Positions 44,596-52,865 of a DNA stretch of 64,000 bases are shown here, piece by piece. Origin of the DNA: Pseudanabaena sp. Its GTDB lineage: Bacteria > Cyanobacteriota > Cyanobacteriia > Pseudanabaenales > Pseudanabaenaceae. The notes beneath the pieces are model-generated. The model was not told where the DNA came from. It was given only the letters and a program-made list of their open reading frames with translations, and did no database searches. The stretch spans positions 1-64,000 of the forward strand of contig QBLS01000003.1 in the NCBI GenBank assembly GCA_003249015.1, read 5' to 3'. Numbering within the stretch: the first letter of the stretch is position 1; the number at the start of each line of letters is the position of its first letter. The translations under genes and the position numbers were made by a program.

Positions 44596-45696
44596 ATGAA
44601 GAAAATACTTCTCATTGAAGACAACCCGAATGTCTTGCTCAACACTACAAGAATGCTGCAATCCGAAGGGTATGTAGTGATTAGTGCAACCAATGGGCGT
44701 GATGGTCTGAAAATGGCACAGCAGTCAATTCCGAGCCTGATCATCTGTGACATTATGATGCCTGAAATGGATGGCTATGGAGTGATTACAGCTTTGAGGG
44801 CGAACCCCGCAACTACGGCTATTCCCTTTATGTTTCTCAGCGCTAAATCTGACAAAACTGATTTTAGGCAGGGCATGGAGTTAGGATCTGATGACTATTT
44901 GACCAAACCTTTTACTAGAGATGAGCTGTTAGGGGCAATCAATGCTCAATTTAAAAAGCAAGAAATAATTAATAACTATTACAGGCAAGAGTTAGACAAT
45001 TTACGCAGCAATATATCAAAATCTCTGCCCCATCAGTTGCTGTTCCCTGCGATCGAGGTCATGGGATTGGCAGACATTTTAGTTAAAAACTATCACGCAA
45101 TGGAAGCCCACGAAGTGCCTGATATTGGCAAGCGCATCCGTAAGGCTGGGCGAGATATGCATGAGATGGTGAAAAAGTTTTTGCTATATACAGAACTAGA
45201 GTCAACAGAAAAAGACTCAGAATGGATAAATCAAGCAAAAAATAGTAAGTCAACCTTTATTGATATTGAGATTGCTAATTGCGCTAAAAAAATTGCTGAA
45301 GACTACAGCCGCATCTCGGACTTGAAAATCGATATTAATGATGCAAGTATTCAAATTTCTGATTCCTACTTGATAACCATCGCTAAGGAAATAATTGATA
45401 ATGCTTTTAAGTTCTCTGCTGAAGGCAGTGAGGTAAGTGTACTAGGGAATTGTGATGACTCCGATTTCTGCTTGAGTGTGACCGATCGCGGACAGGGGTT
45501 TGAGCCAGAGCAGTTAGCTGGACTTGGAGCCTATATCAAATTTGAGAAGAAGTTGTATGTGCAGCAGGGAACTGGATTGGGGTTGGCGATCGCTAAGCGG
45601 TTAGCAGACCTATATGATGGTCGTCTGGAAATCGTGAGCATTCCCTATGAAGAAACTACTATAAAAGTTTTTCTACCCCTTGCTAATTATGCTTAA
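44596..45696 (+). CDS. Receiver-kinase protein with degenerate H-box
   Basis: A 366-residue signalling protein. The receiver domain (1-120) has acidic residues E8/D9, phospho-acceptor D52 and K104. The dimerisation region keeps a histidine (H146) but in LPHQLLFPAIE, where the usual acidic residue and RTPL stretch are lost. The ATPase domain has IDNAFKFSAEG, DRGQGFEP and GTGLGLAIAKRLAD. It may therefore phosphorylate poorly or differently from a standard HisKA kinase. The ATG at 44596 is preferred over the GTG at 44566. It follows the hybrid kinase by about 190 bases in the same direction. Confidence 0.9.
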   Translation: MKKILLIEDNPNVLLNTTRMLQSEGYVVISATNGRDGLKMAQQSIPSLIICDIMMPEMDGYGVITALRANPATTAIPFMFLSAKSDKTDFRQGMELGSDDYLTKPFTRDELLGAINAQFKKQEIINNYYRQELDNLRSNISKSLPHQLLFPAIEVMGLADILVKNYHAMEAHEVPDIGKRIRKAGRDMHEMVKKFLLYTELESTEKDSEWINQAKNSKSTFIDIEIANCAKKIAEDYSRISDLKIDINDASIQISDSYLITIAKEIIDNAFKFSAEGSEVSVLGNCDDSDFCLSVTDRGQGFEPEQLAGLGAYIKFEKKLYVQQGTGLGLAIAKRLADLYDGRLEIVSIPYEETTIKVFLPLANYA

Positions 45697-45749
45697 GGCT
45701 TCAGCAACCTAAGTGCACTCGCCCTCACTGAGATCGCCGAATCGCCGCC

Positions 45750-46562
45750 TCACACTATACGACCCTGCAAAAAAGTAATTGCTTCACCTTTGATAAGGAC
45801 TCGCTTGCCGCGATCGCACACTTGGAGTTCGCCAGTACGTGCGGATAGTTGCTTAGCTCTGAGGTCTTTCTTGTTCAGCCGCTTTGCCCAATATGGTGTG
45901 AGACTACAATGGGCTGAACCTGTGACTGGATCTTCAGGAATCCCTGCTTTCGGTGCAAAAAATCGCGATACAAAGTCATAGGGGCTTTCAGGATCAGCGA
46001 TCGCAGTAATGATGAGACCCAATTCGTCTAGCTGAGAAATCTGTTGAGGCTGTGGACAAAAACTGTGAATTGCGGCTTCCGAATCAAGAAGTACGGCGAT
46101 GTAGTCTTGAGCCGTTCCTAAGACCTGATAGGACAAATCACTAAATATTTCTGCCAAGTGCTGCTGCGATCGCAGTGAACATTCTTGATAAAAGGCGGCT
46201 GGGAAATCCATCACGATCAGTTGATCTTCAAAGGTAACTGTCAAATCTCCGCTTAATGTGGCAAAAATCACTGGTTGATCAGGTTTGATTGCTTCTATCT
46301 CGCGTAGATAATGGGCGATCGCTAACGTGGCATGACCACAGAGCGGTACTTCTTGAGTTGGGGTAAACCAACGCAGATGAAAATAGTTTTGATATTGTGT
46401 CGAAGCTAAGCGCTTGACAAAAGCAGTTTCCGAAAGATTCATTTCCGCTGCAATCTTTTGCATTTGACTATCTGTAGGAAATTGCTCAACCATCAAAGTC
46501 GCCGCAGGATTGCCACTAAATATTTGATTTGTAAAAGCATCGACGATGGCAATCTCTAGCAT
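45750..46562 (-). CDS. PhzF-family isomerase-like protein
   Basis: A 270-residue two-lobed protein of the PhzF/diaminopimelate-epimerase fold. The start VDAFTNQIFSGNPAATLM, the catalytic-type glutamate in MNLSETAFV and the FFAPKAGIPEDPVTGSAHCSL segment (parts: FAPKAGIPEDPVTGSAH) are characteristic. Cyanobacteria lacking phenazine synthesis have such proteins with unknown substrates. It is followed directly in the opposite direction by the kinase stop; nothing nearby suggests a pathway. Confidence 0.9.
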   Translation of the reverse strand: MLEIAIVDAFTNQIFSGNPAATLMVEQFPTDSQMQKIAAEMNLSETAFVKRLASTQYQNYFHLRWFTPTQEVPLCGHATLAIAHYLREIEAIKPDQPVIFATLSGDLTVTFEDQLIVMDFPAAFYQECSLRSQQHLAEIFSDLSYQVLGTAQDYIAVLLDSEAAIHSFCPQPQQISQLDELGLIITAIADPESPYDFVSRFFAPKAGIPEDPVTGSAHCSLTPYWAKRLNKKDLRAKQLSARTGELQVCDRGKRVLIKGEAITFLQGRIV

Positions 46563-46637
46563 TTGTTATTCCTCCTTTTACATAGAGCGACCGCTAACCC
46601 CAAGAAACGAGGGGCGGCGCGATAAACTGCCCCTCAA

Positions 46638-47312
46638 TTATGGAATGGCAATATCTCCATTGACGACCTTGCCATTGGCGATTCTAAAAAAGTAATCCTT
46701 CAATTCGGGGAACTTCGGCGCGATCGCGCCAAAGGTGAAAATTACAAACTTATTATTTAGTCTCTGTAATTTACTGCTTGCTTGAAATTTAACTTTGCTA
46801 TTACCAACATCAATAGTTGATGACCATTCAATAACAACATTTCCCGATGCTTCAGGTACAGGCGATCGCATTTCAAAATCTGCTTGATTCCCATACATTC
46901 CCTTGATGATAGTCGCGAATGTATCACGCAAGCGCTCTTCAGGAACTGCATTTGGAGGAGCAAAAACATTCACCGAAATTGTGGCGCGTTCTCCCTGCTC
47001 ATTCCAAGTCAACAGTAATTCACCAGCTTGGCTACCATCAATCAGGTTCCAGCCCTTGGGAACTTCCATGGTTACTATTCCTAAAGGGTGCTTGAATGGC
47101 TCAAGTTCTTTAATTTGCAAATCAGGTAAATTAACAGGAGCTGGTTTTGTAGGAGTTATAACTGGTGCAGAAGCGATCGGCGATGGCACATCAGACTCCA
47201 CCTTAGTAGAGTCGTTTGCTGGCATTGAGAAGTTATTGCCATTACCACCACAGGCTGTCAGCGAACCAATGGCGATCGCCCCAGCCAAGCCAAATACAAA
47301 TAAGTTTGACAC
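46638..47312 (-). CDS. Putative lipoprotein
   Basis: A 224-residue exported protein. The signal ends in a lipobox LTAC (C21) followed by a glycine/asparagine spacer and a proline-rich linker. The globular part starts at about residue 75 (LGIVTMEVPKGWNLID) and ends with ELKDYFFRIANGKVVNGD. This resembles small periplasmic lipoproteins of the PsbP-like fold type, but I cannot confirm it. It lies 38 bases downstream of the pyrC-like gene on the same strand, so the two may be co-transcribed. Confidence 0.75.
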   Translation of the reverse strand: MSNLFVFGLAGAIAIGSLTACGGNGNNFSMPANDSTKVESDVPSPIASAPVITPTKPAPVNLPDLQIKELEPFKHPLGIVTMEVPKGWNLIDGSQAGELLLTWNEQGERATISVNVFAPPNAVPEERLRDTFATIIKGMYGNQADFEMRSPVPEASGNVVIEWSSTIDVGNSKVKFQASSKLQRLNNKFVIFTFGAIAPKFPELKDYFFRIANGKVVNGDIAIP

Positions 47313-47350
47313 TTTAGATTTCCAAATTGCCTGTATATTGTGTCGCTAAT

Positions 47351-48739
47351 CTAACCAAACTGCAACGCTTGACCACGCGCATCAGGATTAACTTTGCCAT
47401 TAGCATACACGACCTGACCACCGACAATCGTAGTCACTGCCCAGCCTGTGAGCTCCCATCCCGCGAAGGAACTCCAGCCACATTTAGTCAACAAATCTTC
47501 ATTTTTTACAGGTTTATAGTTAAGAAGATCTACTAATACTAAATCAGCATCCCAACCAATCCGAATCTCGCCTTTGTTGGCGATTTTGTACCCTACAGCC
47601 ACATTTCTGCTCATCCATTCACTGACCTGATGCACAGTACAACGTCCTTTCATGGCTTCCGTCAACATCAGCGCTAGAGAAGTTTCCACCCCTGGCATTC
47701 CCGATGGCACATTAGCTGGCTCTAGCAATACCGTCTCCTTAGAGGATTTTTCGGATTGGTTGGCTTGATGATCTTCACTGGCGGCTAGTCCTTTTTCCGC
47801 TAAGGTATGGGGCGCATGATCAGTTGCAATAAAGTCGATTACGCCATCTAACAGGGCTTGCCACAATATTTCTTGATCGCGGGGCGATCGCAAGGGTGGA
47901 TTCATTTGGGCTAGAGAGCCAATTTTCTCGTAAGCTCCAATATTCATTAGCAAATGCTGTGGTGTCACTTCGGCTGTCACCCATGCAGGTTTTTCTTGAC
48001 GCAAAAATTCTGCCTCTTCACCTGTGGACATATGCAAGATATGCAAACGTCGCTGATATTTTTTTGAAAGCTTTACGGCTAGTTTCGTCGCATTGAGCGC
48101 CGCTTGATTGTCCTGAATTAAGGAATGCTTAGCAGGATCTTTACTATCGGCAAATTCAATGCGGCGTTGAGCAATTCTGGCTTGATCCTCAGCATGAACC
48201 GCGATTAAGCGATCGCCCTGCGAGAAAATCTTATCTAACAAATCCTCTTGATCGATCAACAAATCCCCATGCATCGATCCCATAAATATTTTGATGCCAC
48301 AGGTAGGATTAGCTGTGAGCAAGTCTGGTAAAGCTGCGCCTGTCGCCCCAATAAAGAAGCCGTAATTGACTACACATTTGCTAGCTGCTCGACTGAGCTT
48401 GTCATCCAACGCCGCCTGTGTAATCGTCAATGGTCGCGTATTCGGCATTTCTAAAAAGCTAGTCACGCCACCCTTCGCACAGGCATGACTCGCCGATCGC
48501 AAATCCTCTTTATGCTCTAACCCTGGTTCGCGAAAATGCACCTGTGGATCGATGACTCCCGCTAGCAAAGTCAAACTCTGTGCTTCGATGATTTCTAAAG
48601 GCTGGTCATCAGCACTTAGCTCTGTGGGATCGAGGGAAGGAGCGATCGCAGCAATTTTGCCATGTTGAATATAGACATCGCCTACTAAGGTTTGGCGATC
48701 GGGCAAAATAATCGTGCTTTGTCTAATTAGTATGCTCAA
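47351..48739 (-). CDS. pyrC: Dihydroorotase, class with Q at the first metal-histidine position
   Basis: An amidohydrolase of pyrimidine synthesis that cyclises N-carbamoylaspartate to dihydroorotate. The 462 residues carry the DPQVHFREPG segment (64-73), GIKIFMGS (carbamylated lysine region), AVHAEDQ, LHILHMSTGEE and FIATDHAPHT. In textbook class I enzymes the first motif is D-x-H-x-H; here the first histidine is glutamine. From memory this Q form is common in cyanobacteria and some other phyla, so it is a known variant rather than a mutation. An allantoinase-type role is the alternative. Confidence 0.9.
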   Translation of the reverse strand: MSILIRQSTIILPDRQTLVGDVYIQHGKIAAIAPSLDPTELSADDQPLEIIEAQSLTLLAGVIDPQVHFREPGLEHKEDLRSASHACAKGGVTSFLEMPNTRPLTITQAALDDKLSRAASKCVVNYGFFIGATGAALPDLLTANPTCGIKIFMGSMHGDLLIDQEDLLDKIFSQGDRLIAVHAEDQARIAQRRIEFADSKDPAKHSLIQDNQAALNATKLAVKLSKKYQRRLHILHMSTGEEAEFLRQEKPAWVTAEVTPQHLLMNIGAYEKIGSLAQMNPPLRSPRDQEILWQALLDGVIDFIATDHAPHTLAEKGLAASEDHQANQSEKSSKETVLLEPANVPSGMPGVETSLALMLTEAMKGRCTVHQVSEWMSRNVAVGYKIANKGEIRIGWDADLVLVDLLNYKPVKNEDLLTKCGWSSFAGWELTGWAVTTIVGGQVVYANGKVNPDARGQALQFG

Positions 48740-48803
48740 AATAAAATTCCTTGGTTGTTGAACCTGTATTTAAAAACTGATGTTACGTGGAAGGAGTACC
48801 TAC

Positions 48804-48902
48804 GATAGCGAAAGTCTTGGGCTGGCACGGGGGCGCAGCCCCTACAGAACATTAATTATTTAGGTAGGGGCAAGCCCCCCGTGGTTGCCCTGCTTCGCTA
48901 TC
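48804..48902. repeat. Imperfect palindromic element of about 99 bp (family E)
   Basis: GATAGCGAA and TTCGCTATC form the ends; inside, GTAGGGGC/GCCCCTAC and CACGGGGGC/GCCCCCCGTG pair around an AT-rich centre. It fills the spacer between pyrC and the nucleotidyltransferase gene. Confidence 0.75.
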
Positions 48903-48936
48903 AGCAGGAGATTCATCATCTACGTTGTAATATCTT

Positions 48937-50034
48937 TTAAAAATTAAGATACTCCTTAATAATCTCAATTTGCTTTTCTTCGATTAGCTTTTGGTCGGGA
49001 TATTTAGGGAGTTTAGTATTTTTCATCGCTGATTCCATCTCCTGCTCTAACTTACTGACCTCAGCGATGAGGGTGTCATAGGGGACTTCGCCGTTGCGGA
49101 TTTGACGGATAAATTGAGCATCACCTGTTATTTCTCGGTTAGGAATCACACCCTCACCATTCAAAATCTCAATCCCAGATTTGAGGAGGCGATAGCAATG
49201 CCCAGAATGTTTGCTGTCATATCCCACCTTCTCCTCAATTTCTGCGCGTTTGGAATTACGATTTTTGCGCCATGACTGAAAAGCTTCGTATTCTTGCAGT
49301 GCTTGACGATAGGTTTGAGTATTGTGCAGCAAGGTAATAAATTCATTGGTTGACCTCGTGTAGTATTGCACTGCGGGAAGTAGTTCTTCCGCTAATGGAT
49401 ATTGCTTTAGTAAACCTTTGTAATCAACTTGAGTTAGCAATTCGGTAGCCACTTCGCTGTATTGGCTAGCATCCTTAATTAAAATATAGAGAAACTCAAG
49501 AAAGGCATTTAGCTGTTCTTTGCGTAATGGATTTTCCTCTAGTCCATAGTCTTTAGGATTTGGTGGCAACGAGAAAAAATCTGGGTCTTCCTTGTACCGC
49601 AGTAACCATTTTCTGTGGGTCTGCACCTTTTTAATTTGGGCGTGAGCATAGCCAGAATAGCTATAGAAGACTTTTTGGCTTAAAAAAGCATCACGGATTT
49701 CAATTAAAGATTCGCCGAATCTAGTTAGAATTAGATAGTCACTTCTATCTATCCATAACAATTCAAGAATATTGGGATTGTTGAGTGTTGCCAAATGGCA
49801 AAACTTTTTGATGTTGTAGATATTACTATCGGTATCGGTCAAAGCTGAATACAGACAATTTGGGTCAGAGAAACTATCTAATTGCTCAAAGTTCTGTGTG
49901 CCAATAAAATAAGGCAGTGTGGGAATGCAGATTCCTTTGTAGTCATAGTCGCTATTCTCATTGTGAACCCTATATAGCCTAGAGCCTGTCAAAGCTAGTA
50001 AAATTGTTCTTGTTTCAACTTCTAGTCTTTTCAT
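48937..50034 (-). CDS. Predicted nucleotidyltransferase (COG3541-like), toxin candidate
   Basis: A 365-residue protein of the DNA-polymerase-beta nucleotidyltransferase superfamily. The diagnostic GSRLYR (17-22) and metal-binding D29 and D31 (NSDYDYKG) are intact. Further parts are NPNILELLW, YSGYAHAQIKK and YDSKHSGHCYRLLK, typical of the YcgL/COG3541 group. Its start lies only three bases after the stop of the small RHH gene, so the two form an operon in antitoxin-then-enzyme order. Nucleotidyltransferases act as toxins in other systems by modifying tRNA or NTP-linked targets; that role here is inference. Confidence 0.85.
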   Translation of the reverse strand: MKRLEVETRTILLALTGSRLYRVHNENSDYDYKGICIPTLPYFIGTQNFEQLDSFSDPNCLYSALTDTDSNIYNIKKFCHLATLNNPNILELLWIDRSDYLILTRFGESLIEIRDAFLSQKVFYSYSGYAHAQIKKVQTHRKWLLRYKEDPDFFSLPPNPKDYGLEENPLRKEQLNAFLEFLYILIKDASQYSEVATELLTQVDYKGLLKQYPLAEELLPAVQYYTRSTNEFITLLHNTQTYRQALQEYEAFQSWRKNRNSKRAEIEEKVGYDSKHSGHCYRLLKSGIEILNGEGVIPNREITGDAQFIRQIRNGEVPYDTLIAEVSKLEQEMESAMKNTKLPKYPDQKLIEEKQIEIIKEYLNF

Positions 50035-50037
50035 AAT

Positions 50038-50250
50038 TTATCTTTTGACAATAGTATAGGAACTACCTCTTTCATTAGCTCTTTGCAAAGGTTTATTCCT
50101 AGCATTGCTTTCAATGACTTCCCAATCAGCATTCTCTAGCACAGCATCCAAGACATCCGATAGATTACAACGCTGTTCATAGGCAATGCGTCTTAGAATA
50201 TCGTGATGTTCTGGCAGAACATATACAGGCTTTCTCTGTGTTTGCGCCAT
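50038..50250 (-). CDS. Small RHH-type protein, antitoxin candidate
   Basis: A 70-residue protein with a likely ribbon-helix-helix fold: a short strand (RKPVYVL, 6-12) and two helices (HHDILRRIAYEQ, LSDVLDAVLENA). A basic tail (NKPLQRANERGSSYTIVKR) follows. RHH proteins of this size are common DNA-binding antitoxins and autorepressors. It is the first gene of a two-gene unit with the nucleotidyltransferase, whose start follows its stop after three bases. Confidence 0.8.
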   Translation of the reverse strand: MAQTQRKPVYVLPEHHDILRRIAYEQRCNLSDVLDAVLENADWEVIESNARNKPLQRANERGSSYTIVKR

Positions 50251-50342
50251 TTTTAACTTAGCAATAAATGGATTGCTGTTATCCTAACATAGCTAAGTGC
50301 GTAATCTGTCAATTGGCTAATTAGCTACTTTCATGTAAGAAT

Positions 50343-50459
50343 GAAAAAACACTTATCTATGTATTCTCTGGTGCAGGCGGAATGTCTTGCGGGTTGAGAA
50401 TGGCTGGCTGGAATTGCCTGCTAGAAATTGATCACGATCGCGCCGCTGCCGCAAAGTGA
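50343..50459 (+). pseudogene. Fragment of a DNA cytosine-5 methyltransferase
   Basis: In the frame through 50358 the sequence reads YVFSGAGGMSCGLRMAGWN followed by EIDHDRAAA and then a stop. This matches the N-terminal SAM-binding motif I region of C5-methyltransferases (F-S-G-A-G-G, then the acidic E-I-D). No start codon or catalytic PC motif follows, so this is a vestige. It lies in the 310-base gap between the RHH gene and the sensor kinase. Confidence 0.6.
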
Positions 50460-50563
50460 AGTATGTAATCCAGCCGCAACACCTTTGGGGCAACATTATA
50501 CTCTTTGCATTCGGTATCGCCTCCTGCCCGAACATATTGATGAAATCATCGACATGCGATCGC

Positions 50564-52003
50564 TCATCGTTGCGGACTCCATAGCGGTAAACTGATGGTA
50601 AAAGTGCTACCTTCATTGGGCTTGGACATGAGACTGATTTTGCCATTCATGCCTTCCACTAAGCTCTTGGCGATCGCTAAGCCCAGTCCAGTGCCATCGC
50701 GGGAACGGGTGGAAGGATCATCACTGCGGTAAAACCGCTCAAACACCCGCTGTTGATGGGCGAGGGCAATGCCAATCCCGCGATCGCAAATATGGATCAT
50801 TGCTTGATCTTCTTTAGTTTCCAATTTAATTTCCACTGGATCGGCAGAATATTTAATCGCATTATCCAGTAAATTAATCAAAACCTGTTGTAGCCGATCT
50901 TGGTCAGCCAGAGCGACAACATCTTGATCTTCGACAATGGCTGTAACCGAGCGATCGCTAACCTTGGCACTCATTGCGGCAACTTCCGCAACTAAGGTAT
51001 TTAAAAAAACAGGAGCTTGCCGAAAATGCAAGTTTCCACTATCTGCCCTTGCGAGATCTAATAAATCTTGAAGCATCTGGATCGTGCGCTCAGTTTCGGC
51101 GCTAGCGGTTTCAAGCGCTTGTTTTTGATAAATACTAAGGTTATCACCACGACGTAGCAAGCTTTGCAAATAGCCACAGATCACGGTTAAAGGCGTGCGT
51201 AACTCATGGGATACATTGCCGACAAATTGACGCTGCTGATCCCAAGCGCTTGATAATCTTTGGAGCATTTCGTTAAAAGTCTGTGCCAACCCCAAAATCT
51301 CATCGGGAGCTTTTGCTAGTTCTAATTTGGCATCACTGAGATCGTCGATGGAAATCAAGCTTGCCATCTGACTCATTTCTTGCAAAGGTGAGAGGGCTTT
51401 GCGAATTCGCAGGGCAATCACCACGATTAAGATTATCGTTGCACTGATACTAACGATGATTAACCCATAAATTCCATTGTTTAGCTCTAATTGATCATTG
51501 GTAATATCTTGCGAAAGATAGACCTTCCCAACAAGTTTCCCGTTGACAGTTAGAGTATTGCCGCACATCACTACATAGCGATCGCCAATTTGGATCACCT
51601 GAGGCGTAACTGGGACTTCGGCATCGCCAATATTTTGGATGTCTGCGGATAGGTCAAAATCATTTGCGGATTTAGCAATAACTTCGCCATTATCCCCCTT
51701 AACGAGAATTGCTAATTCTGAAGTGGCAACCTTATTGGATGTACGTTCTATTCCTGCGTTAATGCCCCCAGTTTCCATATACATTTCCACTTGATCAGGA
51801 AAACGCATTGCCACATATTCCAGCATTTGCTTGTGACCATTAACTACGGTCTGTTCCATCCGCCATCCCGCCCAAACAGTCACACCCGTCAAGCTAATTA
51901 TCGAAAGCGCAATCAATTCTACGGTCAAACGAAACTGAAGTGAGCTAGGGGAAACTCGCTTACCTAATATATTCGCGATCGCCGTTCTAATTGATTTATA
52001 CAT
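50564..52003 (-). CDS. Membrane sensor histidine kinase with HAMP domain
   Basis: A 479-residue two-component sensor. Two membrane helices (about 28-46 and 179-199) enclose a periplasmic sensor part. A HAMP region follows (LSPLQEMSQMAS), then HisKA with H266 (SHELRTPLTV) and a HATPase domain with LLDNAIKYSAD, DRGIGIA and GTGLGLAIAKSLVEGM (parts: GTGLGLAIAKS). All catalytic residues are present. No response-regulator gene adjoins it, so it is an orphan kinase in this window. Confidence 0.93.
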   Translation of the reverse strand: MYKSIRTAIANILGKRVSPSSLQFRLTVELIALSIISLTGVTVWAGWRMEQTVVNGHKQMLEYVAMRFPDQVEMYMETGGINAGIERTSNKVATSELAILVKGDNGEVIAKSANDFDLSADIQNIGDAEVPVTPQVIQIGDRYVVMCGNTLTVNGKLVGKVYLSQDITNDQLELNNGIYGLIIVSISATIILIVVIALRIRKALSPLQEMSQMASLISIDDLSDAKLELAKAPDEILGLAQTFNEMLQRLSSAWDQQRQFVGNVSHELRTPLTVICGYLQSLLRRGDNLSIYQKQALETASAETERTIQMLQDLLDLARADSGNLHFRQAPVFLNTLVAEVAAMSAKVSDRSVTAIVEDQDVVALADQDRLQQVLINLLDNAIKYSADPVEIKLETKEDQAMIHICDRGIGIALAHQQRVFERFYRSDDPSTRSRDGTGLGLAIAKSLVEGMNGKISLMSKPNEGSTFTISLPLWSPQR

Positions 52004-52048
52004 TTATTTCACGGGTGCGGCAGTGACGCTAAGTGTTGCCGCTGAATA

Positions 52049-52681
52049 TTAAAAAATTTTAGCGGTGTGCTGATCTAAATCAAACTCAAAACGCTGGCTA
52101 TAGTCAGTTATGCCGTAAATGTTGAAACTAATCGTAGGTTCATCGCTGATCGCTTCGACCTGATGAATTGCATTGGGCATTAAACAGAGAATATCACCTG
52201 CCATAAGTATATGTTCGCCTGTTTTGACAATGCGATCTGGAAAGTCTGGAGTAGGCGATCGCTGCCAAAATGTATTTTTCTCCTCGCCATCAATCAGCGC
52301 CACAATTCCCCAAGTTGCATGATTATGGATGGGAGAAATACTGTGAGGCGACCAAGCCACAGTCTGCACAGTTAGGGCAAAGTCTGGCTCATCATAGAGC
52401 ATTTGGACTGACCAACCTGTTTCGCGATCGGGGAGCAAAAAATTAGTTAATATCCATTCTGAACTATTTAATAATCGACGAACTAATGGACAAATTTTTT
52501 GTAATCGCAAACGGTCATCTTTTTCTTGCCAGATAATATCTTCAATATCTGTGAGGAATCGATAGAGTCGATAGGGCGGCGTAAATGAATCTTCTGGCAA
52601 ATCATTCTGCTCAGTTGTAAGGCGAAGACATTGGCTCTCATCATTAACTAACCAATCTTGATTTGTCTCTTGAATTGACAT
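52049..52681 (-). CDS. Cupin / cysteine-dioxygenase-like protein
   Basis: A 210-residue protein with a central cupin. The metal-binding part SPIHNHATWGIVALIDGEE gives two histidines and a glutamate in the first motif, and MPNAIHQVEAI the histidine of the second. This resembles cysteine-dioxygenase-type cupins. The ATG at 52681 (MSIQETNQ) is chosen because the upstream part of the frame runs through an inverted repeat at 52717. The substrate is unknown. Confidence 0.8.
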   Translation of the reverse strand: MSIQETNQDWLVNDESQCLRLTTEQNDLPEDSFTPPYRLYRFLTDIEDIIWQEKDDRLRLQKICPLVRRLLNSSEWILTNFLLPDRETGWSVQMLYDEPDFALTVQTVAWSPHSISPIHNHATWGIVALIDGEEKNTFWQRSPTPDFPDRIVKTGEHILMAGDILCLMPNAIHQVEAISDEPTISFNIYGITDYSQRFEFDLDQHTAKIF

Positions 52682-52716
52682 TAATTTAGCGATTTTGGAG
52701 ATTTTGATGTTATGCC

Positions 52717-52749
52717 AAATCACAAAATGGCTATACCATTTTGTGATTT
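52717..52749. repeat. Inverted repeat, family D core
   Basis: AAATCACAAAATGG and its perfect complement around CTATA, followed by AAAACTTACTAGGTTC. Relatives are at 5771, 55083 and 55815. Confidence 0.65.
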
Positions 52750-52865
52750 TAAAAAACTTACTAGGTTCGTTTTTTAATCCCCAAAAGTATTGCCACACAT
52801 TCAGGAATTTGCGTTACTTCCTGACAGATCTATCTACAATATTCTTAATTCACTAACATTAGAAC

